From Closterium sp. Naga37s-1 (Eukaryota > Streptophyta > Zygnematophyceae > Desmidiales > Closteriaceae), in the NCBI GenBank assembly GCA_947471745.1, contig CANJKZ010001158.1, positions 1 through 64,000 of the forward strand: DNA of 64,000 nt, given 5' to 3'. Below are positions 1 to 11,152 of the stretch, in pieces; the stretch's first letter is position 1; each line of letters starts with the position of its first letter. The position numbers and the translations under genes were made by a program. Below the pieces are notes generated by a model. It saw only the letters and a list, made by a program, of their open reading frames with translations. It had not been told where the DNA came from and did no database searches.

Positions 1-3000
1 CAAGGGGCACACTCACCCCCGACGGACGGAGGACAGACAGACTCAGACTCAACGACAAGACTAGCAGCGTAGTCCAGACGACAGCGAGCAGCAAAGTCGA
101 CGAGCTCAGCAACTAGGGCAGACGCAGCAGTGGACTCAAAGGAAGGGTCAGTGACGACAGTAGCAAGGAGACGCGTGACAGTAGGACTGGCAGCACGAAG
201 AGAGTCCGACTCCGGGTCGGGAAGAGCAGGAAGAGAGGACTCAGGAGGAGAAGGCAAAGGGGCACGCAGAGGAGCAGTGGACGGACGCAGAGACATCCGG
301 TGCGTGCCGGGGACAGGAGGAGGACGCTGACGCGAACCACGACCACTAGTGCGAGCAAGACGGACAGGCGACGCAGGGCGAGACGCAGGCTCACGACGCT
401 CAGCCAGACCTCCAGTAGGACCAGTGTAGGGAGAAGGAGCGGGCAGTGGGGAGGCCGGCTGTAACTGTAACTGTGACGGGACAGGCTGTGGACACTCTAA
501 GGGAGGAGGAGGACCAGTAGAAGGCGGGAGACCAAGAACCTGTTGAAGGAGCGGAACGAAGTACGGCCGAGGCCGCGCGGCGACTCCAGACACAGCAGGG
601 ACAGCACCAGTACCCCCAGCGGCAGCACCAGCGCCAGCAGCACCTCCAGCTCCAGTACCTCCAGCAGCACCAGTAGCACCCCCAGCAGGACCGCCTCCAG
701 GACCGACAGCAGTAGCCTCAGCGCCAACACCCTCAGCAGCTCCAGCTCCAGTCGTACCCGCAGGCCCAGCAGCTCCAGTACTCCCAGTACGAGCACCTCC
801 GGGACCCGCGGCACCAGCACCCTCAGCAGCCGAAGAACCTCCAGCTCCAGCAGCACGCCTCCAGCGCCGGGCAAACCACTCTCGCAGCTCCTGTGGAGAG
901 AGTGGCTCCCGCCGAGATGAAGCACCCGGAGAACCTCCAGGCTCAGCACCGCCAGACGCCACACGAGCAGGCCCAGCTCCCTCAGGCTCCGCACCCCCAG
1001 GCTCAGCACCTCCAGGCGTAGCACCCCCAGGCTCAGCACCCCCAGGCTCAGCACCCCCAGGCTCAGCACCCCAAGGCTCAGCACCCCCAGGCTCAGCACC
1101 CCGAGGAGGAGCACCCTCAGGCTCAGCACCCCCAGGCGTAGCACCCACACGCTCAGCACCCCCAGAGTCAGCACCCCCAGGCTCAGCACCCTCAGCAGCA
1201 CCAGAGTCACCAGTAACCTCGACAGGCTCGACGGCGTCTACCTGGGACACACCTGAAGGGGCAGGACCCTGAGGGGGGAGGGGGTCTACCGGGGGGGGGC
1301 CTGGCACAAGGAAGAGCGGTGGCGGGGGGAGGGACGGAGTGCGGTAGGGGAAGAGGCGGTAGTAGGGGACCGACTCGTCAAACGTGACGTCCTGGGAGGA
1401 CGGAACACGGCGAGAGGTGGGGTGGTAGAACTGCCACCCTGGCGCGTCAGGGGGGAAGCCAAGGAAGACGCAAGGAGCAGCACGAGGGGACAGCTTGTCC
1501 GCAGACAAGTCGCGGACAAACGCCCGAGATCCCCAGACACGGAACGCAGACGCATCGCCAACCTTCCCCGTCCACAGCAAATCTGGGGAGGTCTTCGGCA
1601 TGGAGACCCTGGGGTGAAGGTTGATCTGATGCGCCGCATACCGAACCGCAAACGGCCACAGAAAATGGGGGGCAGCCGCATGCATCATGGACGTACGGGC
1701 GACGTCCATGACCATGCCAATGCGGCGCTCAGCAATCCCATTTTGCTGTGGAGAGTCCGGAAGCGTGAAGGTCTGGCGGATGCCTCGTGCACGACAGTAG
1801 GCTCGCAGAAGGCCAGAGGAGAACTCTCCACCTCTGTCAGAGTGCAGACGCAGAACAGGAAAGTCCGAGCCGAAGCTCTGCCTGAGCTGGAGACGAGCTG
1901 CGCGGATCCAGTCGATCAACACCGCAGTGACATCACCCTTGCTGCGCAAGGGGAAGACTGTGGTGTAACGCGAGTAGTCGTCAACCACCAGCAGGAAGTA
2001 GCGCTCGTGACCCTGTCCACGGACGCGGGCCGGGCCCCACACGTCCATGTGAAGCGTCTGCAGCGGGGCCTCTGTCGGAGGAAACTGGGAGGAGTGAGGG
2101 GCAGCCCGCTGCCGCCCCTCGACACAAGGGACGCAGGTAGGGCCGGGCCCCGGAGGAAGGGGAGAGAGGGACCGGGGAAGACCAGAGACAAGGACACGGG
2201 AGGCCATGCCTCGGAGACGAAGCAGGGAGGGGTGACCAAGGCGGTGGTGCCAGAGGAGAGTCTCGTGCGACAGGAGGCGACACGAACAGGGGGCAGACTC
2301 AGGACCAGACCTGGACACTGCAGCAAACACCTGACCCGACGCAGCTACCTGACCAGACGCAGTGACTGGAGGAGACGCAGTGGTCAGTGTGTACAGGCTC
2401 GACCCCGGCCGACGTGTAAACGTGGCCATGTGTCGGCCTGTCCGAGCGTCCGTGCAGTGGGTCACCCGCTGACTCGCAGGAGTGAACTGGTGAACCCCCG
2501 CATCCTGTAGGTCAGCACCACTCACCAAGTTCGTAGAGAACGAGGGGAGGTAAAGACCAGACAGGGTGCCAGAGGGGGCCGCCGGACACGGGAGGACAGT
2601 GGAGAAGTGAGCAAGGACAGGACCCCCAGAGGGGTCTGCCAGAGAGACTGCAACTGGCCGGCCAAGCGGCGTGAGTGTGGTGCGGTCTCGAAAGAAGGAG
2701 CGAGAAGCCCCCGAGTCAAGGGTGAAGGTGTGGGAGGCCGAAGCCGACGCAGTACCTGAGAGAGCAGACTCACCAGCACCTGAGGGAGCAGACGCGCGAG
2801 CACCTAGAGCAGCAGCCTCGCTAGCACCTAGAGCAGCAGCCTCACCAGTACCTAGAGCAGCAGTCTCAATGCCCGGGTCGGGCGGAAAACACCGGTAACA
2901 GTCACCCTCATCACTAATAGTCACAGCATACATGGCAGCAAGAATAGCATCAAAGTCAAGGTCAAAGACAGCTACACCCGCCCTAGACAGCTCGCCCCAG

Positions 3001-3185
3001 CGGGGGATCTCAGTGGCCTCAGGGAACTGGTGACACCAAGCGTCCGTCAGGCGGCCAAAGCAGCGCTGGGTGGAGTGCGCACCCCCGCACTGCTCACCCG
3101 CGCGGTCGCCGGTGCGTAGGACGTAGGTGCACGGACCAGTACCCCCACCCCGCTGGCGTGCAGCGTACCACTCACGGAGCTGCTG
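1..3185 (-). CDS. pol: pol of copia element A (partial: Gag C-terminus, protease, integrase, linker)
   Basis: One minus-strand frame is open from 3185 to position 1 with no stop. In order it shows: QQLREWY; the CTYVLRTGDRAGEQC...H...C motif; aspartic protease (FHTFTLDSGAS, the DSG active site); the GAG-pre-integrase HHCC zinc finger (LWHHRLGHPS...CVPCVEG); the integrase core with the first Asp in MDVWGPA, the second in LHSDRGGEFSS and the Glu in SPQQNGIAERRIG; then a linker of GGAEPGGAE and GAGGTGA repeats (about 500-1250) and the pre-RT segment ending SVGGEC. RT and RNase H lie beyond the window. It would be expressed as Gag-Pol, but frame continuity with gag is broken at 3187-3196. Confidence 0.9.
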
Positions 3186-4275
3186 AGGGGGGGGGGATGT
3201 CACGAGTGCGCTGCTGCCGCTGCTGCTGCTGCTGCTGGCGCTGACCACCACCGGAGCCAACCCTCTGCCCAGCGCCACCCCGACCAGCTCCACCTCCTCC
3301 GCCGCCGCCTCCTCCACCGCCGCCACCTCCGCCACCTCCGCTCCCACCGCCACCGCCGCCGCCGCCTCCGCCTCCACTGCCGCCACCGACACCTCCACCC
3401 CCGCCACCACTCCCACCACCACCCCCACCCCCTCCACTGCCGCCACCGCCACCTCCGCCACCCCCGCCAGCCCCTCCAGCGCCCTTGCCCCCCTTGCCCT
3501 TGCCGGTGCGGCGTCTCCCGCTCGGGGCAGACGCAGCGCCGACCGACTCGAGACCAACGAGGTCGGCCGCAGCAGTAGAGGCAACAGAGGGCAAAAGGGG
3601 GGAGGGGGAACACCCCTCAAAGACGGGGGTGCGAGGGTCACCACGAGAGGCTCCTACAGCGACTATGCTCTTCTCTGCTGCTAGGAGGGCCTTCTCGAGG
3701 AGGTCAACGGTGAGAGTGGTGGGGCAAACTGAGAGGAAGTGGTCCCTGACTACGCGAAGGGAGTCAGGGAGCCGGGTGACTATGTAGTAGAGGGTGATGT
3801 ACATGGGGGGGGGGGTTTTGGCGCAGAACTCAGCAGGAAGCGCAGCGCGGTAGCGAGTGTCACTAGTGCGGAGGTGCGTAATGAGGTCAGCGACTGTGGG
3901 AAAGGCAGCAAGGTCAGGGAAGAGGTACGGTAGCATGAGGCGGCTCAGTGCAGCAGTGGCAGGGGAGGAGTAGCGCGCAACTACAGCGTCGTACAAGGTG
4001 TGAGCACTCTTGTACTGGCTAAAGTGCGAACGCTCAGAGGTAGGCAGGTGGCGACGCACAGCTAGACGTGCAGCAGCATCGCGTGTGGCCTACTGTGAGC
4101 GAACAGTGGCGTCGGCATCAGCAGCAGGGGCAGGAGAGGCACCAGAGGTGAGGTCAAAGAGGGAGAGACCGTCTGCCCTATCGCACTGTAAGAAAAGCTG
4201 CAGGTCATCTACCCAGACGTCAAAGTCAATGGCCCGACCCTCAGCGTCAAAGGCGAGGACACTAGGGGTAGCCAT
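3186..4275 (-). pseudogene. gag: gag of copia element A (broken)
   Basis: Start at 4275 (MATPSVLAFDAEGRAIDFDV), matching the gag starts of elements C and E. The N-terminal 60 residues are followed by a TAG at 4088-4090, where E has Trp (TGG). The same frame then continues through the conserved capsid-like part (YDAVVARYSS, LPYLFPDLAAF, HLRTSDTRYRA) to a pure Gly tract coded at about 3290-3500. The frame is lost at a run of ten G (C on the coding strand) at 3187-3196, just before the QQLREW motif. Gag would form the virus-like particle; here it is truncated. Confidence 0.88.
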
Positions 4276-5409
4276 GACAGCAGTAGACTAGCAGTGCGAA
4301 CAGTAGGGTAAGGGCAGTGCAGTGATAGAGGCGCTGCTCTTACCGGACAGGGCGGCTCGGGCGGCTCGGCGGCTCAGCAGGACGGCGGGTCGGCGACTCG
4401 GCGGCTCGGGCGGCTCGGCGGCTCGGGCGGCTCGGGCGACTCGGCGGCTCGGGCGGCTCGAGCGGCTCGGCGACTCGGCGGCCCGGGCGGCTCGGCGGTC
4501 GGCTGCTGGGCGGCTCGGCGGCTCGGCAGGACGGCGGGTCGGCGACTCGGCGGCTCGGGCGGCTCGGCGGCTCGGGCGGCTCGGGCGACTCGGCGGCTCG
4601 GGCGGCTCGAGCGGCTCGGCGACTCGGCGGCCCGGGCGGCTCGGCGGTCGGCTGCTGGGCGGCTCGGCGGCTCGGCGGCTCGGCTGCTCGGCTGCAGGGC
4701 GGCTCGGCGGCTCGGGTGCTCGGCTGCTGGGCGGCTCGGCGGCTCGGGTGCTCGGCTGCTGGGCGGCTCGGCGGCCGGTCGCGGCAGCAGTCGCAGAAGC
4801 TGTGGCGACTGCTGCTGCAGAGACGGCTGCGGCTGCTGCCTCAGGGACGGCGGCTGCCGGCCGCTAGGGGCCGCAAAGAGCGGCGGAGAGGCCGTGAAGG
4901 GCGCCACGAGGGGCCGTCGAGGGCGGCGACGGGCCGTGAGGAGGCCGCGGAAGGCGGCTCGAGGGGCCGCGAGGGGGCCGTAAGGGGGGCCGACTGGCGG
5001 CGGGAGGGGCCGAAGGGGCCGCGGGAGGGCCCGTAAGGGTAGCGTGAGGGGCCGTAAGGGGCCGTAAGGGGCCGTAAGGGCGGCGCGAGGGGCCGTAAGG
5101 GTGGCACGAGGGGCCGTAAGGGCGGCACGAGGGGCCGTGAGGGCGGCGCGACGGGCGCGACGGGCCGTAAGGGCGGCGCGACGGGCCGTAAGGGCGGCGC
5201 GACGAGCCGTAAGGGCGGCGCTAGGGAGCCGTGAGAGGGCCGCTAAGGGCGACGCGACGGGGCCGTGAGGGGCCTAGCGAGGGCGCAACGGTAGGGAGAG
5301 CACACAGGGCGCGACTCGGGCCGGAGCGAAGCGCGCTCCGGGCAGGAAAAAAAATTTCGTGGTGGTGGGCCCTAGGAATCGTTCCCACTAGGAAACCTGC
5401 TCGATACCA
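4276..5409 (-). repeat. Primer site and GC-rich minisatellite leader of element A
   Basis: No gene is visible between PBS and gag. Two repeat zones are present. At 4343-4790, CGGCTCGG-type units sit inside a larger tandem duplication of about 149 bp (compare 4381 with 4530). At about 4880-5260 there are degenerate units of GGGGCCGTAAGGGCGGCGCG. Long reading frames here are artefacts of the repeats. Confidence 0.8.
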
Positions 5410-5533
5410 TGAGAAGAAACGAAGAATGAATTGACTAAGGGAAAGTTGGGTACAAATGTGAACCCTAGAAAACTGTACCCCATATGTGCTACCCCACTAT
5501 AGCCTACAGTAGCTATGTCATATAAATCTGACA
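5410..5533 (-). repeat. 5' LTR of copia element A
   Basis: The 124-bp LTR begins TGTCAGATTTATATG and ends TTCTTCTCA on the minus strand. The core GTAGGCTATAGTGGGGTAGC is shared with the LTRs at 35940, 43613, 44324, 51397 and 58900. It is followed directly by the primer site TGGTATCGAGCAGG (5396-5409), a tRNA-Met type PBS that lacks AG compared with TGGTATCAGAGC. The 3' LTR is outside the window. Confidence 0.88.
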
Positions 5534-5614
5534 TTACCTTCAAAAAAAGTTTGATGCATCAGTGTTCCCTTTTTGCAAAGGCTGATTTGATATTGAAGGT
5601 CTTTAATAAGATAA

Positions 5615-5826
5615 TGTTAAACAGAAAGAGTAGGGCCTAGGCTTAGTAGCCTAGGCCAAGGGGAGTCGAGGTGGTTTGTGCCAAGGAGGGAGAAACGAGA
5701 ATGAATTGACTTCACTATAGGTTTGCAAGAACATATAGCAAAGGAACAAAGAAGGTGCACCACCAAACAAAGTTTATAATAACTACACTAACTACAGCTA
5801 CAGGCAGTTACAGATATATTCTAACA
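5615..5826 (-). repeat. 3' LTR of the TRIM-like element
   Basis: 212 bp, minus-strand ends TGTTAGAATATA...TTTAACA. By eye it differs from the other LTR at one base (TCTAACA versus TATAACA at the plus-strand end), which implies a recent insertion. Confidence 0.92.
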
Positions 5827-5971
5827 TTCCCCCATAACTGCCTGCAGCAGGAGTCTGTGCAGCGACACATCCTGGATGGGTACACCACGAACTGAGAGAA
5901 CAGCAACAGCAGGCAAGGTAACAAAGCAGGTACAGCAGTAAAGGGGCAGGCACTCCTGCCACCCCTTTACT

Positions 5972-6002
<31 letters not shown>

Positions 6003-6356
6003 TCAGAGGGACGGGGGCTGGATGTCTCACACCCGCCACCCCAATGCCACTCCCCTGGCTCCCCCACACCCTCACACCCTCCCCCCAGTGGCAGCTGCAG
6101 CAGTGGGAACGAAAGGAGGAGGAGGGGAAGGGAAACATACCACCCATCACCCCCATACCCGCCACCTCCATACCCTCCCCCCCATGGCTGCACGCGCAGC
6201 AGGGAGAAGAAGGAGGAGGGGGGGGGGTGGCGGGGAAGAAGCCGCCCCACGGCCTCAGAGGGGTGGCGCACAGGGAAGGGCAGGGGCGGCTGCACCGAGT
6301 GCAGGCGCATGTGAGGCAGGGGCGGCTGCTCCGAGGGCAGGCGCGGGTGAGGCAGA

Positions 6357-6580
6357 GGCGCCGTCGCGGGCGCCAGGGGCAGGTCCGCAGCTGACAGGGC
6401 ACCGTCGCGGGCGCCAGGGGCGGGTCCGCGGCGGCTCAGGGCACCGTCGCGGGCGCCAGGGGCGGGTCCGCGGCGGCTCAGGCCACCGTCACGGGCGCCA
6501 GGGGCGGGTCCGCGGCGGCTCAAGGCACCGTCGCGGGCGCCAGGGGCGGGTCCGCGGCGGCTCAGGGCACCGTCGTGCGC
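6357..6580 (-). repeat. 42-bp tandem repeat inside the TRIM-like element
   Basis: About five units of the pattern GCACCGTCGCGGGCGCCAGG followed by GGCGGGTCCGCGGCGGCTCAGG. They give a repetitive reading frame (SRRGPAPGARDGAL) on the minus strand across 5798-6592, which I regard as a by-product of the repeat. A run of about 23 C stands at 5977-5999 in the same internal region. Confidence 0.85.
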
Positions 6581-6756
6581 CACGGGGCGCACGACGGGCA
6601 GGCAGACGCCGCGCGCCCGGGGCGCACGGCGGGCAGAAAACCGCCGTGCGCCCCGAGCACACGGCGGGCAGAAAATCGCCGCGCGCCGACATGCAGCGGA
6701 AGCAAACTGGTGGGCCCGTTAAGGAAGGCAGCAGGAAGGTGCCTGCTCTGATACCA

Positions 6757-6968
6757 TGTTAAACAGAAAGAGTAGGGCCTAGGCTTAGTAGCCTAGGCCA
6801 AGGGGAGTCGAGGTGGTTTGTGCCAAGGAGGGAGAAACGAGAATGAATTGACTTCACTATAGGTTTGCAAGAACATATAGCAAAGGAACAAAGAAGGTGC
6901 ACCACCAAACAAAGTTTATAATAACTACACTAACTACAGCTACAGGCAGTTACAGATATATTATAACA
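6757..6968 (-). repeat. 5' LTR of the TRIM-like element
   Basis: 212 bp, minus-strand ends TGTTATAATATA...TTTAACA. It is directly followed on the minus strand by the tRNA-Met primer-binding site at 6742-6756. Confidence 0.92.
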
Positions 6969-7034
6969 GATAACACTGGCTACTAGCAAGAAAGCAAGCA
7001 AGTTAGCTAGCATCAGCAGCAACAGAGGGTTCAT

Positions 7035-10000
7035 TTAATCATCATCATCACTGCTGTTAGCCTCTGGTTCTTCCAACTCCTCCTCCGCCTCCTCATCTGT
7101 CTCCCTTCCCTTGCCATTGCCATTGCCCTCCCCCTCTCTTGCTGGAGTTGTTGCCACATTGCCAAATGGGCGGTGCTTCTTGTAGCTGCGCCGGATCTCC
7201 ACCACCTCATCGTAGTCGGGCTCATACTCGAGGAGAGACATCGTGAGCAGGTCTTCAAGGCGGGCGTCTTTGAGGCTCCCCCGCTGCCACGATTTGATAA
7301 CATTATGGCGTGAGAAGCCGCGCTCACACTCCACTGTGCTCAGCGGCAGCATGGCGACAGCCAACCAGAGATGCACCCGGTTGGGGTAGCTCGTCGTCCA
7401 GTCACTTGTCTTCAGTATTGCTGTTAGCCCGGCGTGGAAGTTGCGATTGTTCTTCGGGGCACCTGCGAGGATGGGGCAGAAGGTGCGCAGTTCTTTGATT
7501 TCCCGCCGCTTGTCGATCCCTGCCAGATAAGACAGAAGGGAGAGAGAGAGAGGGGATTAGATAGCATGGCATGCCCGTTCACAATACAGCTTTAACATGC
7601 AAACAAGCACCTCATGGAGAGCATCAATGTATGCAACAGGAATACCTGGAATGATGTAGTCCGTCTCCTGTGCCCTGAACAGCGTCACGAGTGACATGAG
7701 CCACTCGAGACACTGCTTGTGGCGCTCCGCTCTCCCAAGCTCCCACTCGTCTGGCCTGAAGAGCCTCACTCCCACCGCTTGCTGAGGTTTCGCACGAGCG
7801 TCTCGGCGAACGTGGTGCAGAGATTGACGCAGGCGTCGTGAGTGCCGAGGGTTGGGTAACCTTCGCTTGGGTTCTCGTGCAGCTGGAAGGTGTGTGTAGT
7901 CGGCCGACCGTCCGAGTCCACTCCCTGCACCTTCACCTCGGGGCGGCCCCCCTCAAGCCCGTGCTTCTTGATGAACGGGGAGAGGCACGCGCTCATTCCG
8001 CCTCCGAAGTCGCCACCACAGTCAACATAGCGGGACTGGAGGAACGACAAGGATCTCCTGATCTACGCATGGACACCTGCAATGTCAAGCTATTAGAGGC
8101 CGATAGGCAAAAGACAGAGGGTGAAAGGAAGGCAAAATCAGTGCAATGCAGCAGATGTTGAGCTCTACATTAAACCATTAACAAACACAAACAGAAGTGA
8201 AGCACACAATACAGGGACATCTTGGGAGGTGCAGCAGACGCTGTACAAAGAGATGCTAGTAACCCGGCTCACCTCTCGCTGCTGGAATGCCCTGTTAAAC
8301 ACGTTGAGCTGCTCGAGCACGTCTGCAAGGAAGTACAACAGGAAGTGAAATCTGTAGCTGGAGGCGAGCTCGTGCAGTGTACTGTCCCACTCATACAGCA
8401 TAACGATGAGCGCGGGGAAGACCTCTACCGCGCGCAGAATGGCGTCACCCCTGGAGAGCCATCGGACTTGGTGAATCCCTTGGAGCTCCAGGTTCGTGGC
8501 TGTGAACACTTCCTGGAGCGACATGAACCGTTGGCGCCAAGGGCCAGAACGCCCCAGATGCTCAGCCACCTGGCGGAGCAGCAAGTCCACCATCTCGAAC
8601 TTGAGGAGTGCTTTAGTTGCATCCTTTGCTACGAGCGCTTCCCTGAGTTCACAACAAAACACCGCAGCAAAACAGTGCATGAGCACAAGCTGCTACAGGT
8701 ACACCAGAGAAGCACAAACACAACCGTTGCAGACATGCGAGAACACAACCGCAAACACAAGCGCAAATACAATTGCAAAAACAACCGCAAACAAAAGAGC
8801 AAACATAAGCGCAAACACAACGTACCTGTGGGCGATGCAGTGGCTTGAGACAAGATGCGGGATGCGGAGGCGAAGTCGAGCGACAACACCGTTGTTTTTG
8901 CCCATCATCACACTCGCTCCTTCAGTGCTCATGCCGGAAATCCTCGCAAGATCAATGCCGAGGGCCTGCAGGTGGGACAGGAATACTGAGAGGAGAGAGG
9001 CGGCATCGCCCTTCTCCACTGTCAGCAGCGCAAGGAACTCAGTGACGACACGGTTCTCACGGATGAACGTTGCAAAAATAATCATGTGCTTTCCCCGACA
9101 TCTGTCCGTGCTCTCGTCGCATGTGACGCCGAGAAATGGGCTTGAAAGGATGTGCTGCAGTTGCGTTGTGTGCAACCACGTGGCCATCGACTGTGTTAGC
9201 TGCCCGAATCCGTATCTGCAGCGCATGTCAAACAAGACAATGATTCAGAATAAGTTGCGAAACACAACCACGGCTTAAGTGCTTGGAAAAGGTTACTCAC
9301 GTCGTGTAGTAGGTTCCATAGCCTTTCGCAGGGAAACCAGGAACCTTAAGAGACGTGAGGTAGCGAACAAGATTCACCCATAACTCTATGGGTGCATCTT
9401 GCTTGGTGACAAAGATGAGGGAGTCCAGCAGCTTGATGACACGTTCCTTCTCGGTGTTGCGAGCAAGATTGTCGCCGTTTATCCGTGGCTGCCTGGCAGC
9501 TTCCGAGAGAAGTTTTTCCTGGTGCTTGAACGCCTCCTTGTGCTTGGTTGTTGCAGCATGCCTTTTGAATGCCTACGTCTGAACATCTGTGGCGCCCTTT
9601 CTGCCTCTCCCGCACGGTCCAGCGTAGCCTGCGTGCTCCGTACAGATGCTGCACTTGAAAGCAGGGAGACCGTCAAAAGATTTTAGCAGAATGAGCCAAG
9701 AAAACCTATCTAGCCACTCGCTTTTGTACTTATACAGAGCCTCCGCGTAAATCGCGTCAGGGCCTGCCGGTTTAGAAGGCCCTGGAACTGATGGCGACAC
9801 CTGCGTGCCTGCGGTCGCGGGTGTCGACCGTTGGTCGGCTGGTGAAGGCGGAGTAGCTCTAGCGTTACCACCCATCTTGCACCATGGCAGCGTTGACTGG
9901 GTGTATTTGGCGTTCTTCTTAGCCACCAGAACCGCCGCAGTTTCTTCAACAGAAGGCGAAGAGTTGTCTTGCTCTAACACAGGCGCTGTAGGTGACGCAC

Positions 10001-10202
10001 AAAACCCCTCATCTATGGGTTCGAAAGGAATGAATTCGGGCGGCGCGACTGCAGGTGCCTTTTCATGGTTTTCGACTTCCGCGAAGCTGGAGAAAAGCAT
10101 ATCCAGGCCGGTAACAGCGGCGGAAACATCTACTGGCGAACGATGATGCGCATCATCGCTTTGGTCGCCAGAGCTGTCTTGCTCGTCCTGGGGGTCCGCC
10201 AT
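7035..10202 (-). pseudogene. hAT-family transposase (ZNF862/DUF4371-like), spliced, broken
   Basis: Five exons (9301-10202, 8826-9215, 8273-8642, 7646-8062, 7035-7519) join with GT-AG introns in matching phase, giving about 855 residues. Exon 1 has an acidic N-terminus and a TTF-type zinc finger (AFKCSICTEHAGYAG...RHAATTKHKEA). Exon 2 has the transposase core (TCDESTDRCRGKHMIIFATF, GMSTEGASVMMGKNNG, SSHCIAHR). Exon 5 has the hAT C-terminal dimerisation motif (LPLSTVECERGFSRHNVIKS) and an acidic tail. The gene is dead: an in-frame TAG at 9573-9575 interrupts the zinc finger, and a frameshift near 7765-7775 falls between RNLSKRWE and VRLFRPDEW. A domesticated host gene is less likely because of these lesions and the transposon-like termini. 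Confidence 0.85.
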
Positions 10203-11152
10203 AGCTTGAAGTGCTACTAAGCAGCATCTAACGAAAGGTACGTTCTAGCCAAGCTAGAAAGAGGATAGCCATGGAAACCACACGGCTGACTGCCTCTTGG
10301 TACACCAGTCACGAACGCGATGAAACCCCAAGCGGATGGAAGGAAAGCATGGAGCAGAAGATGGGAGCCTCGATGGTAGGTAGCACGGCTGGGCGGCGTA
10401 GATGCATCAGTGCTTGCCAGCACGACCTAGACAAAACGGGCCACAGGACCACAGGTGCAAGCAATGGGCCAGAAACCCTCGCATCACTGCCTGCCAGCAT
10501 TGCTCTGTTGCAACCTTGTCATTGGTCAACCCACATAATGCTGCAAAAGTGGCCTATGATCGCCCCAAGCGCGCCAACAAAGCAGCCCTCAAAGTGAAAA
10601 ACACGGGGCAAATTTGTCTGATAGTCACCGCCAGGCGGTGCTGACACCGCGGGAATCTGAGATTCCGGGCAACTACACTCGGAACGTGAAGGAATCGCAT
10701 TTAGTGTCAGTTTCGTTACAACGTAGTGCAATCAGTGTCCCTTAAAAAAAAAACCTGAAAGTTCGGAGTCATCTAAAGGCTGGAAAATCAGTCCCCCAAA
10801 AAGCTGAACACTGGAAAATCAGGGTAGGTACAAAAAAATCCCTGTAAATCAGGAATTTCAGGGAAAAAATCCTGATATCGTAGGGCCTGGTAAGGAGTGC
10901 ACAGTGATGCTTCAATAATTACTAAGCGCAACATGGGAGACCCTGTTCACAAAAAATAGACATGCAAACACCTGCACCTACCCAGACCTGACATTCAAAT
11001 TCACATTTGATTCCTTCACACAAAAAGAACTCTTGCTAAAATTTCCTCACACTAACTGCTTGCTACCCTACGTCCATCCATAATCTCTATAGCTTATACA
11101 TTTCCTAGAATATTCCCTTCCAATGCATCCATTCACGCACCATCGCACGTCA
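10203..11152. other. Gene-free stretch: upstream flank of hAT transposase and spacer to the next gene
   Basis: No coding region is supported. 10203-10740 would hold the hAT promoter. 10745-10900 is AT-richer, with short repeated motifs and a small inverted repeat (ATCAGGAATTTCAGG ... AAAAATCCTGAT near 10850-10876) that look like transposon subterminal sequence. 10915-11152 is unremarkable and would contain the 3' UTR and polyadenylation region of the minus-strand gene ending at 11153. Confidence 0.55.

Larger units (their letters stand above)
1..5533 (-). mobile_element. Ty1/copia LTR retrotransposon, element A (5' part; cut by window edge)
   Basis: Read on the minus strand it runs LTR (5410-5533), primer site, minisatellite leader, gag, protease, integrase and a repeat linker, and leaves the window just before reverse transcriptase. 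The order protease-integrase-RT is diagnostic of Ty1/copia. The target duplication on this side should be TTACC (5534-5538); its partner lies outside the window. The element is inactive as drawn, because gag carries a stop and a homopolymer frameshift. The pol frame, however, is open for more than 1000 codons, so the copy is fairly young. Confidence 0.93.
5615..6968 (-). mobile_element. TRIM-like non-autonomous LTR retrotransposon, 1354 bp, inserted in the hAT element
   Basis: Two direct repeats of 212 bp flank 930 bp of internal DNA. The whole is flanked by the 5-bp target duplication GATAA (5610-5614 and 6969-6973). On the minus strand the 5' LTR is followed by a perfect TGGTATCAGAGCAGG primer site (6742-6756), and the 3' LTR is preceded by a purine tract (GGGGGAA, 5827-5833). 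No gag or pol is present, so it must have been mobilised in trans. The LTRs share no obvious sequence with the copia A-E LTRs. Confidence 0.93.
5560..10904 (-). mobile_element. hAT-type DNA transposon (decayed; ends tentative)
   Basis: A broken hAT transposase gene (7035-10202) is bounded on the left by CAGTGTTCCCTTTTTGC at 5560, a typical hAT terminus. The right end is uncertain. A mirrored GAACACTG ends at 10813, giving an imperfect inverted repeat with no flanking duplication. Alternatively the end is at 10904, because TGATGCAT (5552-5559) and TGATGCTT (10905-10912) agree at 7 of 8 bases, as expected for an aged 8-bp hAT target duplication. The 10740-10900 stretch holds repeated short motifs (GGAAAATCAG, CCTGTAAATCAGG) typical of subterminal transposase sites. 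Confidence 0.45.

Noticed and set aside
1422..2510. Plus-strand open frame of 362 codons
   Set aside because: It is antisense to the integrase region of copia element A, whose minus-strand frame gives clear family motifs; the plus frame is an artefact of GC-rich codon use.
5798..6592. 264-codon minus-strand frame in the TRIM-like element as a gene
   Set aside because: Most of it is the 42-bp repeat and Pro/Gly low-complexity sequence, it starts and ends in LTR or repeat DNA, and it has no gag or pol motif.
10808..10813. GAACACTG as the certain right end of the hAT element
   Set aside because: The inverted match to the left end is short and the flanking 8 bases (TGATGCAT versus GAAAATCA) do not agree; the alternative end at 10904 has a better duplication but a poorer inverted repeat, so the boundary is left tentative.
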